Source: Leptodontidium sp. MPI-SDFR-AT-0119 (Eukaryota > Ascomycota > Leotiomycetes > Helotiales > Leptodontidiaceae). From it: DNA of 64,000 nucleotides. Of the stretch, positions 11,901 through 22,944 are shown one piece after another (positions within the stretch are counted from its first letter, which is position 1; each line of letters begins with the position of its first letter). Location of the stretch: assembly GCA_020726505.1 (NCBI GenBank), contig JAHLEZ010000029.1, positions 248,001 through 312,000 of the forward strand, written 5' to 3'. Below the pieces are notes generated by a model. The model did not search any database and was not told the DNA's origin. It saw only the letters and a list, made by a program, of their open reading frames with translations. The position numbers and the translations under genes were made by a program.

Positions 11901-14900
11901 GCCAATAGTAGACTTGTGATTTCTGTGGTCTACGTCCTTGTTATCCCAGAATGGGAAGCCGAACCTGGAACACGGCAGCCCTCCACGTGGCCGAGTCGAA
12001 TCCGCAATACGCCTCGGAGAGCCATATCGGCCTGGAACCGAAGTACTCGGTGGCACAAAAATATAGACCTGCATCCTGAATCCTGCAGAGTGTGCTATTT
12101 CATGCATAGCGTGCAGGTGTTGGGACTGACGTTGTTGTACAATGGGCTTAATAGGCTTGTTTTCCGCATCGGTCCATGGTCATGGGCAGCATGATGTGGT
12201 GGTGCTTGCCCCAGATATGATACGATTATGGGGAAATGCAGAGGAGCTTTGCGATAGACCGACGATCCTGGATTGACTTATTCCACCTGTGACTGTCCTT
12301 ATTTGCCGCCTTGTTGTGACACGAGTGCGTCTGTCATCCGCTTTGGGAGTGGTCTGCTTGGAGGCCAAGGCTCCATGCATAATTAGTGACTAGATCTCTG
12401 TTCCGGAGATAATGATGCTAATTCCGTCATTCTGGAAACGAAGCTGGACAGAAATTTGGACGAACAAGGGAAGTCCAAAATCGCAGAGGACCATAGACTA
12501 TCGCGGATTGCAGAAGCTGTCTAACAGTAGAGCACACGTGACTCATCAAACGCAATTGCAAAAGCAGAATAACGCAAAAACGGGAGTTTGAAGCAAGAGT
12601 AAAGGAAGCCGAACCATTGGATAATGATCATTATGAATCAAGGAAACAGTCTTGATTGCCATCACCTACTCGGGATCGGTCTTGCAAGGGTCACCATTTG
12701 AAGAAGAGATTTAAAAGTTGGTCTTCCAGGATCTCGGGCCGCTATGTTTTCTCTGGGCGGAGGTAACCAGCAAAAGGTGCAACTTTGAACGCTGAATGAT
12801 TGCGGTTCTTCAACGTCGCCGGAAGTGCCGTGCCTCGTGTTGCCGACGGCTCAGCAGCGGTTGGTCCGACAGGACATTGGAATAGAAATGCGCGAAGATA
12901 GGGAACATCTGTTCTGTTGGTGTTTCGAATACCATGTTGAAGAAAGGGAGGAGAAACAGTACTGCAAAGAGTAATTATTGCGCGGTTAGTTGGTTGGAAG
13001 AATCGGAACGCGATTATTATTAGCGAGCCGAAGAAAAGGCGTTTCTTCGAAGACTTCTGTCCCGCCACAAAGCTGCTGCTGCTCCCCTGGATCGGTCATA
13101 AAAAAAGTGCCATAGCAGGAGAATTATGGGCTAGGGTTACATTCGCATCGGCCCAAGTCCTCGAAGGCGGGTGGGTTCGGGAATGCAGACTCATGGCCCC
13201 GTAGCCAACGAGGAGCAGAGGGGAAGCGGTACACACCTGCAAGAAATCCGTGTTGTGCAGCTTCACTGCAGGGAGGAGGTGAGACATGGTGGCACAGGCT
13301 TCCTGGGGAGTTGATTGGATTGCTTCTTATCGTAATAGATTGACTGAGGGGGTTTTGTGTACGACGTGGCCAGGCTGGTTTGGTAGGTGGATTCTGATGG
13401 ACTCAGGGGAAGTTGAGATAAGGTGGTACGGACTGTATGTAGGAGGGAGGGGAGAGAGAGAAAGAGAGAAGAAAGGAAAGGAAAGAAAATGTGCACATAA
13501 ATGCAGGGAGTGACTTGGGTTCCAGAAAGAGTACTAATATGGTACCAATAGGAAGATGTGCTGGACCAGTAGACTTCTAAATTCAGATTTCGGTAAGACC
13601 GTGACCATTGGCGGTGCTTGACGGGGGCTGTCGTAACAAACAGAGGCAAGAAGGGGAAGCAAGGCAGGAGTATGTTTTCTCTTCATTTCTATTTATAATA
13701 TGTAAATTTAATAGATGGAGATTCGATTATGGATGAGAAGAACAATAAAGGCTGGTATCATCCTTCGTAGTCAAGGAACTTAGCCATGCTGTGTTCTTCT
13801 CACACGTTCCCACCCCTGAGCCCATCCACGCCACTCGGTGGACACAGACACCCTGACACCCCCCATCGCACCAACCCTGCAGGCTAACAGCGACTGTCCT
13901 TAAAGGGTCTTCCCGAACCAAATTCTAGACTCCAGCGGCCCCAGATGAACCAACCTCCTTCGTCCACTGCCTTGCAACTTTATAAGCTATAACTGGCTTA
14001 GATCCAAATATTACAAAAAGTCCATATCATTGTTATATTAAACCTTTCCCAGGCTTTGCTGTAGTGCAGTCTGCCTCGTTCTCCTCTTCTCTTCCCCCTC
14101 TCACAGCTAGAACTAACTGTAGCTGCATAGCCGTCAGTCCCCCGACCCTGTAAGACCCAAGGCAGCGGAACCACTCACAAGTCCAACAACGCGGGAAGAA
14201 AAGCACCACAGCCGTTCTAAATACTCCCATGCCCATGGCTGAGGTAGCAGAGACAGCAGCATGCAAGTCGTTGGCATATGGCGGCCACGTCGAGAATTTT
14301 CTCGAAGCACTCGCTTGCTGCAGGAGAGGCGTCCACCGAGACCGAGACAGAGCATCCGTTCCATATCACCAACCTACACAAATAGGACATTTTGATTGAT
14401 ATCTTCTCTGCAGTGCATACAGTGAAGGGGATGAATGGGTGGCGGGCGAGTTTGCGAGAATAGGTATCCAACAGAAAGTTCCAACAGGAATGGTGAAGAA
14501 TCTCCATATGCCGACCCAAGCATGGGTGAAAAGACCCAATCCAAGGCCATGGGAATACGACCGGACAGGGCATGATAGACCAAAGAGGCAGCATTTGGCA
14601 TCCCGGAAACTTGTCCGTGGGATATTTCTACCGTAGGAGGAAACTTAATTAAGAGGCCCTGGCTGGACGGCTGTATGGCTTGCTTCCGCACACCTATGCC
14701 TGCACGCACATCTGCATCATGTGCCGAATGTATTGGATCCGAGCTGTAACAACGATAATAAATAATAACAACAATAATATTTGACAGAATAAGTATGGGG
14801 AATGAACACTAGCAATGTCGACTTGTCCTGCCTGTAACAAACTAACTACAAGAGACTGCACCTGCACCTCTTTTCTTTGGACTTCGCTTCACTTGAATTC

Positions 14901-15973
14901 TCTCCTTGCGATCTGCCCTATGCATCAAGGGGAGATATAGATAGATCTTCACTTGATTCTGTGCATTTTTCTTGTTGCATCATCGTGCCCCCTTACTTTG
15001 CGCACTGTCCTGTTCCACTATGATCTCATTTCATCCCCGTCGCATCATCTCATCACACAGAACGCATTCACACGCTTCGCTCACTCACGCTGGGGCCGGC
15101 TGCTCCTCCAAGCTCTGGGAGATCGTCATTCCTGATACTAGCTCAGTAGAGTTAAAGCTCCGCCCGAAGATTGAACTGCGCTGTGCGGTGCGGGTGCTGT
15201 GCTGTGCTGTGCGTGCTGCACGGTTCTGCACGTAGACCAAGCCCAACAGCCCATACCCATACTAACGGAGAACCGCTATCAGACTAGACTGCCCATACCC
15301 ACCTGGGGCTAGGACACACAGACAGACAGCCAGCCAGCCAGACGGACAGCCAACCGTCTCTCTCTCCACCACCTGTGACGAGAGCTCTCTATCTGTCCAT
15401 CCGCACTCACTTTCTCTTCCTCCCTCCTCCAAACCCACATACATACATACATAACCAAGACCAGAACAGCACAGCACAGCACAGCACAACACAACACTCG
15501 GTCTGCCGCACTGGTACAGACCGACCATATAAAGCCCTCCTCCCCTCTACGTCGTCACTATCCCGCCCTCCACCTCCTAGGGCAGACAGACATTCCGATC
15601 GACACAGCCTGTTCACGCATTCCGTCAAATCGCAAACGCCATACCTGAGTCAATCGTAAGACTCCAGTCAAGGAGAATCGAGACCCTCGATCCTCCAAGG
15701 ACACAACGTAGCACAACACAAAACAATCCAACTCTTTGTACCTCCCACCGGGAATTTCGTTTTGTTGCGCTGCGCAGCCCTGCGCTTGTCTGCCATCGCG
15801 GCTGCCGCGATTACCCAACAAGTCGAATTGAGTTGCCCGCTGGCAGGAACAGGAGGACAGAACAGGACAATCGTTACCAGCCTCGAATATTCAAATCGAC
15901 TCTCTTGCTGCGACAAATATCTATCTACTTCCCCCGAATATTTATCTAAAACTGCCATCAAAGTCCTCTTGCC
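8913..15973. other. 7 kb gene-poor region upstream of velB
   Basis: No frame here matches a family I know. Frames of 90-156 codons occur (for example 10448-10807 plus and 11637-12107 minus), but they lack motifs and splice support. A minus-strand start at 13287 with a possible GTGTGT donor could be a small unknown gene. The right third (14.9-15.97 kb) is pyrimidine- and CA-rich and reads like a long velB leader. Simple repeats include an AG-rich tract at 13447-13490, CAGC/GACA repeats at 15316-15345, an ACAT repeat near 15438-15450 and the inverted repeat listed separately. Confidence 0.45.
15195..15486. repeat. 18-nt inverted repeat of GCACA-type sequence in the velB leader
   Basis: TGCTGTGCTGTGCTGTGC at 15195-15212 is the exact reverse complement of 15469-15486, separated by 256 bases. 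Both arms are microsatellite-like, so they could pair in RNA or simply be simple-sequence drift. Confidence 0.6.
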
Positions 15974-17725
15974 ATGCACCAGTACCAACAATCACATTAT
16001 TCACCCCCACCTCCATCATCATACTACGATACTCGATCCGCCATGACGAACCACAACGACAGTCCATATCGCCCTGTCCAGAATGGCAGTGGAAATAGCA
16101 ATGGTAATGGGCATGGGCACCACAATGGGGGTGGGAATGGCCACACGAACGTGAATGGTCATGCGAATGGGAATGGCCACGGAAACGGAAACGGAGCTGC
16201 CCATCCTAATGGAGCTCAGTACCCTCAAATGCCTCCCATGGCTCCGATGCCTCCTATGCCATCGCAGATGGGCGGACCACCACAATCTCACTACTACCCC
16301 AACCAACCTCCACCTTCGTCTGGTCCTCCACAGGACTCCTCGCAAGGAAACTACTACAGCTCGGCTCCGACAACATCAGGACCACCAGAGGGCATGCACG
16401 GCGCCGAGTTGGCACCATTGGCACCAGGTGTCCAGCCAGCAGCCGAACATCCACAGGGGCGATCTATGATTCTAGATGGCCGGAAATATGAGTAGGTGGC
16501 CCTCCGTAGCTTGATATTCGCCGCTGACAGCCCTAGGCTTTTCGTTATGCAGCAGCCCCAAAGAGCTCGAATGTGCGGTTTTGGAGACAAGGTATAACGA
16601 TTCAATTTATAATAGGATGTTGCTAAGACAATGTCAGGATCGTCGCCCCATCACCCCACCTCCATGTGTCAAGTTGGTTATTACAGATGTCGCTAGTGGG
16701 AAGGAGGTTGATTGCAAGTAAGAGCACCAAGCGAGAACACAGATTGAGCTGGGCTAACATCTCAAGTGATGTCGACCATGGCATGTTCGTCATCAGTACC
16801 GATCTCTGGCACGAGAATGGCAGAGACGAGGTGAACATGGTTCGCCACTCTAATACGTCGCCTTCGATATCGTCCACCACGCCCGTCTCTTTCCAAGAGA
16901 TTAGCATGACCCCAGCCTACTCAAATATCATGCCTCAATCCAATATCTACAAGGCCGAGCCTGGACAGGGTCCTTCACCTGCATCGTACAATCCATATCC
17001 AGGACCACCTCAGGTCAATGCCTATGCTGCCCCACAAGGCGGATCACAATCGTACTATTCCAACAACTACCCTCCAGCAACTAATGGGACAACTTACCCA
17101 CCTCAGAACGGCTTCTCGCAGCCTCCCGGACAATCCTCGTATTACCCTACGGCAGCTAGCTCCGGTTCTATTGATTACCCACCTCAAGGTCAACAAGCTT
17201 ATGGACCAGGTGGTTCCCGGCCATTCACTCCGCATGAGATGCCTGTTGCAAGGGGGCCGGTCAACAATTCCGCCCCACAGGGAATGTTCACACGTAATTT
17301 GATCGGAGCCCTTGCAGCCAGTGCATTCCGACTTACTGATCCTGATGATCGAATCGGTATCTGGTTTGTTCTGCAGGACTTGTCCATCCGTACCGAAGGT
17401 CACTTCAGGTAAGTCTACATCCTTGGAGCCAAGTACTTCACTGACATTTTACCCCAGACTTCGCTTCTCATTCGTCAATGTCGGCGTTCCTGGTTCCCCT
17501 TCCAATCCTGGTGGTCCATCTACCCTGACCACCAACAAGACCTCTGCCCCTGTCCTCGCGTCCTGCTTCACCGATGTTTTCCATGTCTACTCGGCCAAGC
17601 GATTCCCTGGCGTAGTTGAGAGCACACCTCTCAGCAAGTGTTTTGCTACGCAGGGTATTAAGATCCCGATTCGCAAGGAAGGACCGGGTAAGAATGACAA
17701 GGAAAAGGAGTATGAAGAAGAGTAG
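15974..17725 (+). CDS. velB: velvet-domain regulator VelB
   Basis: Five exons: 15974-16491, 16537-16591, 16638-16717, 16767-17408 and 17458-17725 (520 residues, all phases consistent). The velvet fold begins at ILDGRKYE (about 166) and continues through QQPQRARMCGFGDKDRRPITPPPC and DLWHENGRDEVNMVRH. A long Pro/Tyr/Gln/Gly-rich insertion of roughly 160 residues follows, and the domain resumes at GMFTRNLIGALAASAFRLTD, ending GIKIPIRKEGPG plus an acidic tail. The split domain is the family signature of VelB, which pairs with VeA/LaeA or VosA to couple light, development and secondary metabolism in the nucleus. The N-terminus has an Asn/Gly/His repeat (residues about 35-78). Alternative splicing at the 3' end is possible, because a GTAAGA donor near 17688 and an acceptor near 17761 would replace the tail with a longer frame. 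Confidence 0.93.
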
Positions 17726-19087
17726 TCTATTCGTAACTGACGCTCTTCTTCTGTGGTGTAGCACGTTCCTTACCTTCTCCGGAAACCGAAGAAGCCCGGG
17801 AAAGCAGTGAAGGGAATTTGATAGTCATCACCCCTCCCTTAAGGAGACCAAACAAAGCCCGTAGAGCGAACAGATAAAGATCGGAATAGACTCTTCGATC
17901 TCAATGCGTTACCATGAGATCAACGAGGGGAACCTGGATCCATCATTTGCTTCTCGAACTGGAAAGGGGTATTGGCTGAGATGGGCTCGGGAGGTACTTG
18001 TCTATTTGGGGAATGGACCGGCGTTTCGATTTTGTGTTTCTTTTGGTGTATTGGAGTGAGTGCGTGGGTGGGTGGATGGTTGTCTTGATCTGGAGCTCGG
18101 TGAATAATGATGGATCGGATTGGCGCATATTTCTCTTATGGTGTTTTGGTTTTTTTGGTAGAGGTGATCAAATTGAAGACAGTGGCCGAGCGAGAAAAGA
18201 GGAGAGGATAGCGAGTGTGGTTGGCTGGTTGGCTGGTTGTATGTACTGGTAACTGAAGAAGGGATCGCGTACTATACAGAATACAGAAATAAAACTCTCT
18301 CTCTCTCTGTTCTCATGTTGCTTGGCTTGGTTGATGCCATGGTGCTTTCATGGATGTTTCGTGGAATGATAAAGGGGTATTTATTTGGTTTGTTTTGGGC
18401 GTGCTGGACTGACTGACTGGCTGCTCGCTTGCTTGCTTACGCTGTTTGGTTTGTTTGGCTCATGGTTGAACACTTAACTTACCTACTTACCTACTTACCT
18501 GCTTGATCCGAGTTTGAGAGTATTTACGAATAATGGGAAGTGTGGATGTAAGTCACTGTGGGTTTTCGCGAGGGGAACAAGGGGTTACCTAGTGAGGTAA
18601 TGTCAACAAGAGGTGTCGGGAGAATCTGGGAAGTGAAGTCAGATTAAGCGAGGCGGAACAAAGGGGTGGAAGGAAAGGGGACAAATGGCTTCAAAAGTGA
18701 ACATGGAAGCTTATGAATTTTCCGCTTTAGAAGTGACACAGACGCTTCTTGGAAGTTGGCAGCGGTATGGTGAGTTTGGGATGGCTGGGATAGAGTGAAA
18801 GTAGTTAAAATTCGTTTCTCTGCCCAGTAACCTTGAAGAATAAGTCGTGTTTACATCGTTCAGATTTTGCTTTTCCTTTAGCACCACATGAGAAGCAAAC
18901 TGGGTGCTGGTTCTTAGAGTACGTGTTAACTGATAATTCATTTACCCAACCGTCTAAACACCGTTTTATGTATGCGACTACCCTAACCAACCCAATGCTT
19001 TGCAAACCAGGGCAAACCCATGCCGTACCATGCCATGTACCTCTATCCTCATAAATTCATGCATCGTAAATCATTCAAGTCATCCAA
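17726..19087. other. velB 3' region and convergent spacer
   Basis: No gene recognised. Contains a CT-dinucleotide run (18295-18308), GCTTGCTTGC and CTTACCTACTTACC repeats (18420-18505). Convergent with the minus-strand acyltransferase ending at 19088. Confidence 0.5.
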
Positions 19088-20791
19088 CTAAATCGCAATC
19101 CCACTCTCCCACCAATGCCTCCCCTCATACCACCCAACACCAATATGTCCCCAACACCACCACCCTTCTCCCTCGGCACCAAACCCCAACCCCCTCAGCA
19201 CACTAAAAGGGATAGGTTCATACAACCAAATCCCCCCTCTGGCAAAATCATCCGTGAGCCACCACCCCGTATAGAACAACCAGCAAAACACAAACGCGGA
19301 ATTCCCCACCCTCCTCACCACAGCGGGGAACTTCCTAATCACCCCCCGTCCAGCAGAGCAGACGCTCATCTGGATCACTATCCCCAGAGCCTGCAACATG
19401 AAGAATATAGGCGCGTGACTAGAATACGTGCTAGGGAACTGACTCACGCTCCCACCGGCATGCAAGATCCCCGAAATGCCAAACGCGAATACAAAAGCGA
19501 GGAATTTCGCCGTCGGCGACCCGGCTTTCACGTACCCGTTTTGTATCAGGTAGTTCGACGGCGCGGTGAATGCGAATCGGAAGGTTTGGTGCCACCACCC
19601 TCCCCAGAGGCCGTTAAGTCCTTTGTGTGTTATGTTACTCCATGAACCCCAGGTCGTGGCGTAGTACCATGGTTCTGCGCGTAGACCGAATATCCTGGAG
19701 CCGCAGATTAAGCTGAGGAATATAGGGGCGAGCAGGAAGACCATTTCCAGTGAGACTATTATTGAGAGTGAACTTATGGCCTGCCGTATGAATTGCAGTG
19801 TGAGAGGCGAGTAGCCTTCCAAATGGGCGGGGAGAGCGTAGGTGTTTGGTCCGAAGATGTAGTATGGGTCTTTTATCATGACTACTTTGAGGATGTCGAG
19901 TAGGAAGTATCCTACTATGAAAGTTGGTAGACGGGCTCGTGCTAGCTCACTGCGAGTGTCGTATCTCTGGAGCCCGACGGAGGATTTGCCAGAGATGGAT
20001 CGGGCTGTGACTTCTTCTCCCAACTGGCTTGTGATGAATGGTGGCATTGGCGGGAGAGGAGGGATAGCCCAGTTCCATCCTGGGCCGCGGAAGTTGATTA
20101 GGAGGTCGGATGTCCATGTGAAGCGATCGAGGAAGTTGTCTGGGTATGGTTGCCAGTAGTATTCCACTCCACCATCATCTTTCTCCAACTTCCCATTCGT
20201 GATCCCCTCTGCCTTTCCTCTGTATTTCAACTCCGCAGATCCATTCCTGTATCCTGTAGCACTTCCATTGCCCTGCTTTGTAACTCCATTATTCTGTTCT
20301 CCCTCTCCCCTTTCTTCTCCGCTTCTCTCTCCACTTCCTTCTTCCCATTCCTCTCCCTTCCCAATTCCCGTTTTTACTCCAAATCTGCCAACTCCCCTTC
20401 TCTTTCTCCTATTAACCCTCTTCGCATCAAACTGCGGCCTATTCAGCACCAACCACGTAACACTCCAAACCGCACCCCAAGCCGCCACCAATCCCGCCGC
20501 AAACCCCGTCGCCATACTCATACTCGTCGCCTCCCACAAAGTTTTCCACTGGAACGCCAGAATCACCACCAGGACTGGCCAACGCACCGCGTAGATGACC
20601 GGCTGCTGCGTGTGCGGTATGCAGAGGTAGAGGAGCAGGAGCAGACATCCGTACATGTGGTAGGGGAGGACGAGGGGGCGGAGAGATCCTTTGTTGACGA
20701 GTGCGGCGAATGAGGAGCGGTAGGTGGCCATTACTTCGAGGTGTGAGGGTGATGGCCCCGTTGAGGAGAGGTGGGGGAATAGAGTCTCCAT
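19088..20791 (-). CDS. wax-synthase-like MBOAT acyltransferase
   Basis: Single open frame. I chose the ATG at 20791 (METLFPHL, 567 residues) because upstream residues read like leader sequence. The frame stays open to 21088, with another ATG at 21043. Family signs are the block RIFGLRAEPWYYATTWGSWS, then GLNGLWGGWWHQTFRFAFTAPS and the His-containing GISGILHAGG helix, with about eight hydrophobic spans. These match the MBOAT_2 / wax synthase domain found in fungal Tri7-like and related acyltransferases of secondary metabolism. The protein probably moves an acyl group onto an alcohol at an internal membrane, but the substrate cannot be read. A charged Glu/Gly/Lys-rich loop near residues 135-210 separates the N-terminal helices from the catalytic part. 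No biosynthetic core gene lies beside it. Confidence 0.82.
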   Translation of the reverse strand: METLFPHLSSTGPSPSHLEVMATYRSSFAALVNKGSLRPLVLPYHMYGCLLLLLYLCIPHTQQPVIYAVRWPVLVVILAFQWKTLWEATSMSMATGFAAGLVAAWGAVWSVTWLVLNRPQFDAKRVNRRKRRGVGRFGVKTGIGKGEEWEEGSGERSGEERGEGEQNNGVTKQGNGSATGYRNGSAELKYRGKAEGITNGKLEKDDGGVEYYWQPYPDNFLDRFTWTSDLLINFRGPGWNWAIPPLPPMPPFITSQLGEEVTARSISGKSSVGLQRYDTRSELARARLPTFIVGYFLLDILKVVMIKDPYYIFGPNTYALPAHLEGYSPLTLQFIRQAISSLSIIVSLEMVFLLAPIFLSLICGSRIFGLRAEPWYYATTWGSWSNITHKGLNGLWGGWWHQTFRFAFTAPSNYLIQNGYVKAGSPTAKFLAFVFAFGISGILHAGGSVSQFPSTYSSHAPIFFMLQALGIVIQMSVCSAGRGVIRKFPAVVRRVGNSAFVFCWLFYTGWWLTDDFARGGIWLYEPIPFSVLRGLGFGAEGEGWWCWGHIGVGWYEGRHWWESGIAI

Positions 20792-22266
20792 GTCGTGTCT
20801 TTGGGGAGGTTCTTGTCGCGGGAGGAAGAGATGTAGAGATCGCGGAGAGGAGATGTATTCTGCAAGCTGGAGGTGGTGCCCTCCATGGGCGCGTAGCACA
20901 GGGCTGGCTGTGGCCTGACTGCTGGTGCACAGCTGAGCCGTCCACCGAAACAGGAAATATGTTTTGGGTGGACGCGATGGGATGGGCTTGATGACGTCAG
21001 CACTCTGAGTGAACTCTTCGTCGCTCGCTTGTGACCTGAACATTTTACTCTGCAGAACATCAATAGCCCAAGGTATTTGTTCCACCAACCTACCTGGCTA
21101 TGGCTAGCAAAATATACGATGTTGGCCCCCGCTACAATAGCATATTCCTTCTAATGTCTACAACACGACCCGGTCACAGTTGACAGTCTCTTGTGTGGAG
21201 TTGTTTGATTGAGTTGCTATCTAGTCTGGAGAGCTCAAGGGTTTTAATCGGGTAGTCTGATGTTTCCTTCTCGTCAAGGGCCGAATTTGCAATCTCTCTT
21301 CTCCTCAGCACCTCCCTCGCTTGCCTATGGCCTTCTCTGCCAAGTTTTCTTATATACTCGGTTGTTCTGTATTTACTTTGTTCGGGTCTGAGGAGGCAGA
21401 GTCGCCATACTCGGAAACTTGGCGTCATTGCGATTTGAGGTTTTCGAAGTTTCACTCGTTGCTTACAATTGTTTTTGTGGTCAATGTCGAGAAATGCGCA
21501 AGGGACTTTTGTTTTATATTAGCCGTCGCTGCTGGGGTAAAAACTTGGAGGGTATGTTTATATTCCTGTATGGAGAGTTGCTGCGTTGCATCCTTGCCTC
21601 TGCGTTACGTCCTTCATATCACTGTTACACATGAACGCACCACGGGAGTGAAGTTTGTGAGATTGGCTTCATCGTGATGTGACCAAGTTCGTCAGACGAT
21701 TGTGGCACCTTGCACCCCTAGTCTAGCAAGCCTTCGAGACCCAAGCTCCTTCCAACCCGCACGCTAGATCTGCTGCACAGTGCCCTACACTTCAGCCTAT
21801 TCTTGAAGTCTAAGCCTCCACCGACCGATCTCCCGGATTCCGATTGTGGACGCAGGTACCGGAAGTCTTGGCCATCGTCATTCCCACCTGGGTTTGGATC
21901 GACATCACGTCTAATTCGCAGGCAGATCTTTCCATTAGACGAGAAAGGTAGTTTCTTCTTATCGTATGTTTCTCGTCTGAGATCGTCAAATCACCAGCTG
22001 AAGTTGAACAGTCGTTGAATAAATCAAGATCAATCGTGAGATTGCTCCTTCCAAGGGAAGATTATTCGCCTGGTTGAGCGAGCAGCAACGGCGACACGAC
22101 GAGAAAGAATGTGTCAATCATGATTTAGGACTTTGGATCAAACTAAAAGTCATGTCTATATACATACACCCTCCTTCCATTACCGTCGAACGCCATCGAT
22201 CCCCCTTAAATTTCCAGCCCAAAAGTCCTGCGGGGTGTTTCAAACTCCATAGCCCAAATCCACCTA
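20792..22266. other. intergenic, nothing recognised
   Basis: Promoter and 5' leader of the minus-strand acyltransferase, then the 3' flank of the bZIP gene. Only motif-free short frames were seen. Confidence 0.45.
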
Positions 22267-22944
22267 TCAAACAATATCTCCGTCACAGTCCTGGGTATCC
22301 TGCGCCTGCCCTTCCTCGTTCGATGAACTAGGCGACATGAGTTGTGACTCTCCTGTTGCCCGACTCTGGGATGATTTTCGCGGCGGTTTTTGAGCAAGAG
22401 CGCTTTCGATGGCGCCTTTTAAGGATTCGGTTGTTTGCAGAAGAGACTTCATTGTTTGTTGCATGTTCTCTGTGTACTCCGAGTACTCGGATATCTCTTG
22501 ACGAAGTTCTTCCACCAACTCTTTGTTTCGAGCTCGCCAAGCGGCTTGGGAAACTCTGTTCTGCTTCCTGCGTCTGGCTACAGCTTCTGCGGATGGGCGT
22601 CTGGGACCCCGTGAGCTTCCTCCGGATGTTGAAGCTGGTTTGTCTGATCTGGCGGTGGTTGGAGAGAAGTCCCCGCTCGAAACTGTATCTCCTTGGATAC
22701 TACCACCCCAGTCCGAGTACGCTACTGTGGTAGGATCTCCGACCAGACTGCTCGTGTACTGAGGGCTTGTGGGATTGATCTGCCCAAGTCAGTCGCGAAA
22801 ACAGAGAGAAGCATCCATGTCCCTCACCGTCAATTGGGGCGGTGTTTCCAAGAATCCACTTGCTTCAAGAGGGACAGTGTCCAAATTTTGTTGATAGAAT
22901 GTAGCGCCATTCCAGTAGCTGTCTTGAACGTACTCAAATGCCAT
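22267..22944 (-). CDS. bZIP transcription factor
   Basis: Two exons: 22944-22828 and 22779-22267, with a 48-nt intron (GTGAGG donor, GGGCAG acceptor), giving 209 residues. After a Ser/Thr/Pro-rich N-terminus, a basic region RRRKQNRVSQAAWRAR (residues about 108-123) keeps the N-x7-R spacing of the bZIP DNA contact helix. A coiled coil follows (KELVEELRQEI...MQQTMKSLLQTTESLK, about 124-160), then a low-complexity tail. The NRVSQAAWR variant is of the AP-1/Pap1-related fungal type in layout (NRxxQxxxR). The ATG at 22944 was chosen because the frame upstream has no ATG. It is a nuclear regulator; targets are not visible. It is on the same strand as the acyltransferase 1.5 kb downstream, which does not by itself imply a link. 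Confidence 0.87.

Noticed and set aside
11637..12107. 156-codon minus-strand frame
   Set aside because: Composition is plausible for protein, but I recognise no domain and found no supporting exons. It remains possible as an orphan gene.
13096..13287. Possible first exon with GTGTGT donor on the minus strand, with a hydrophobic frame near 12840-12970
   Set aside because: I could not join the pieces into a consistent gene or match a family.
20150..20713. 187-codon plus-strand frame
   Set aside because: Antisense to the acyltransferase coding region; low-complexity Ser/Pro/Leu/Arg composition and no motif.
19088..22944. A secondary-metabolite cluster around the MBOAT acyltransferase and bZIP
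   Set aside because: No polyketide, peptide, terpene or P450 gene is present nearby, so an acyltransferase next to a regulator is not enough.
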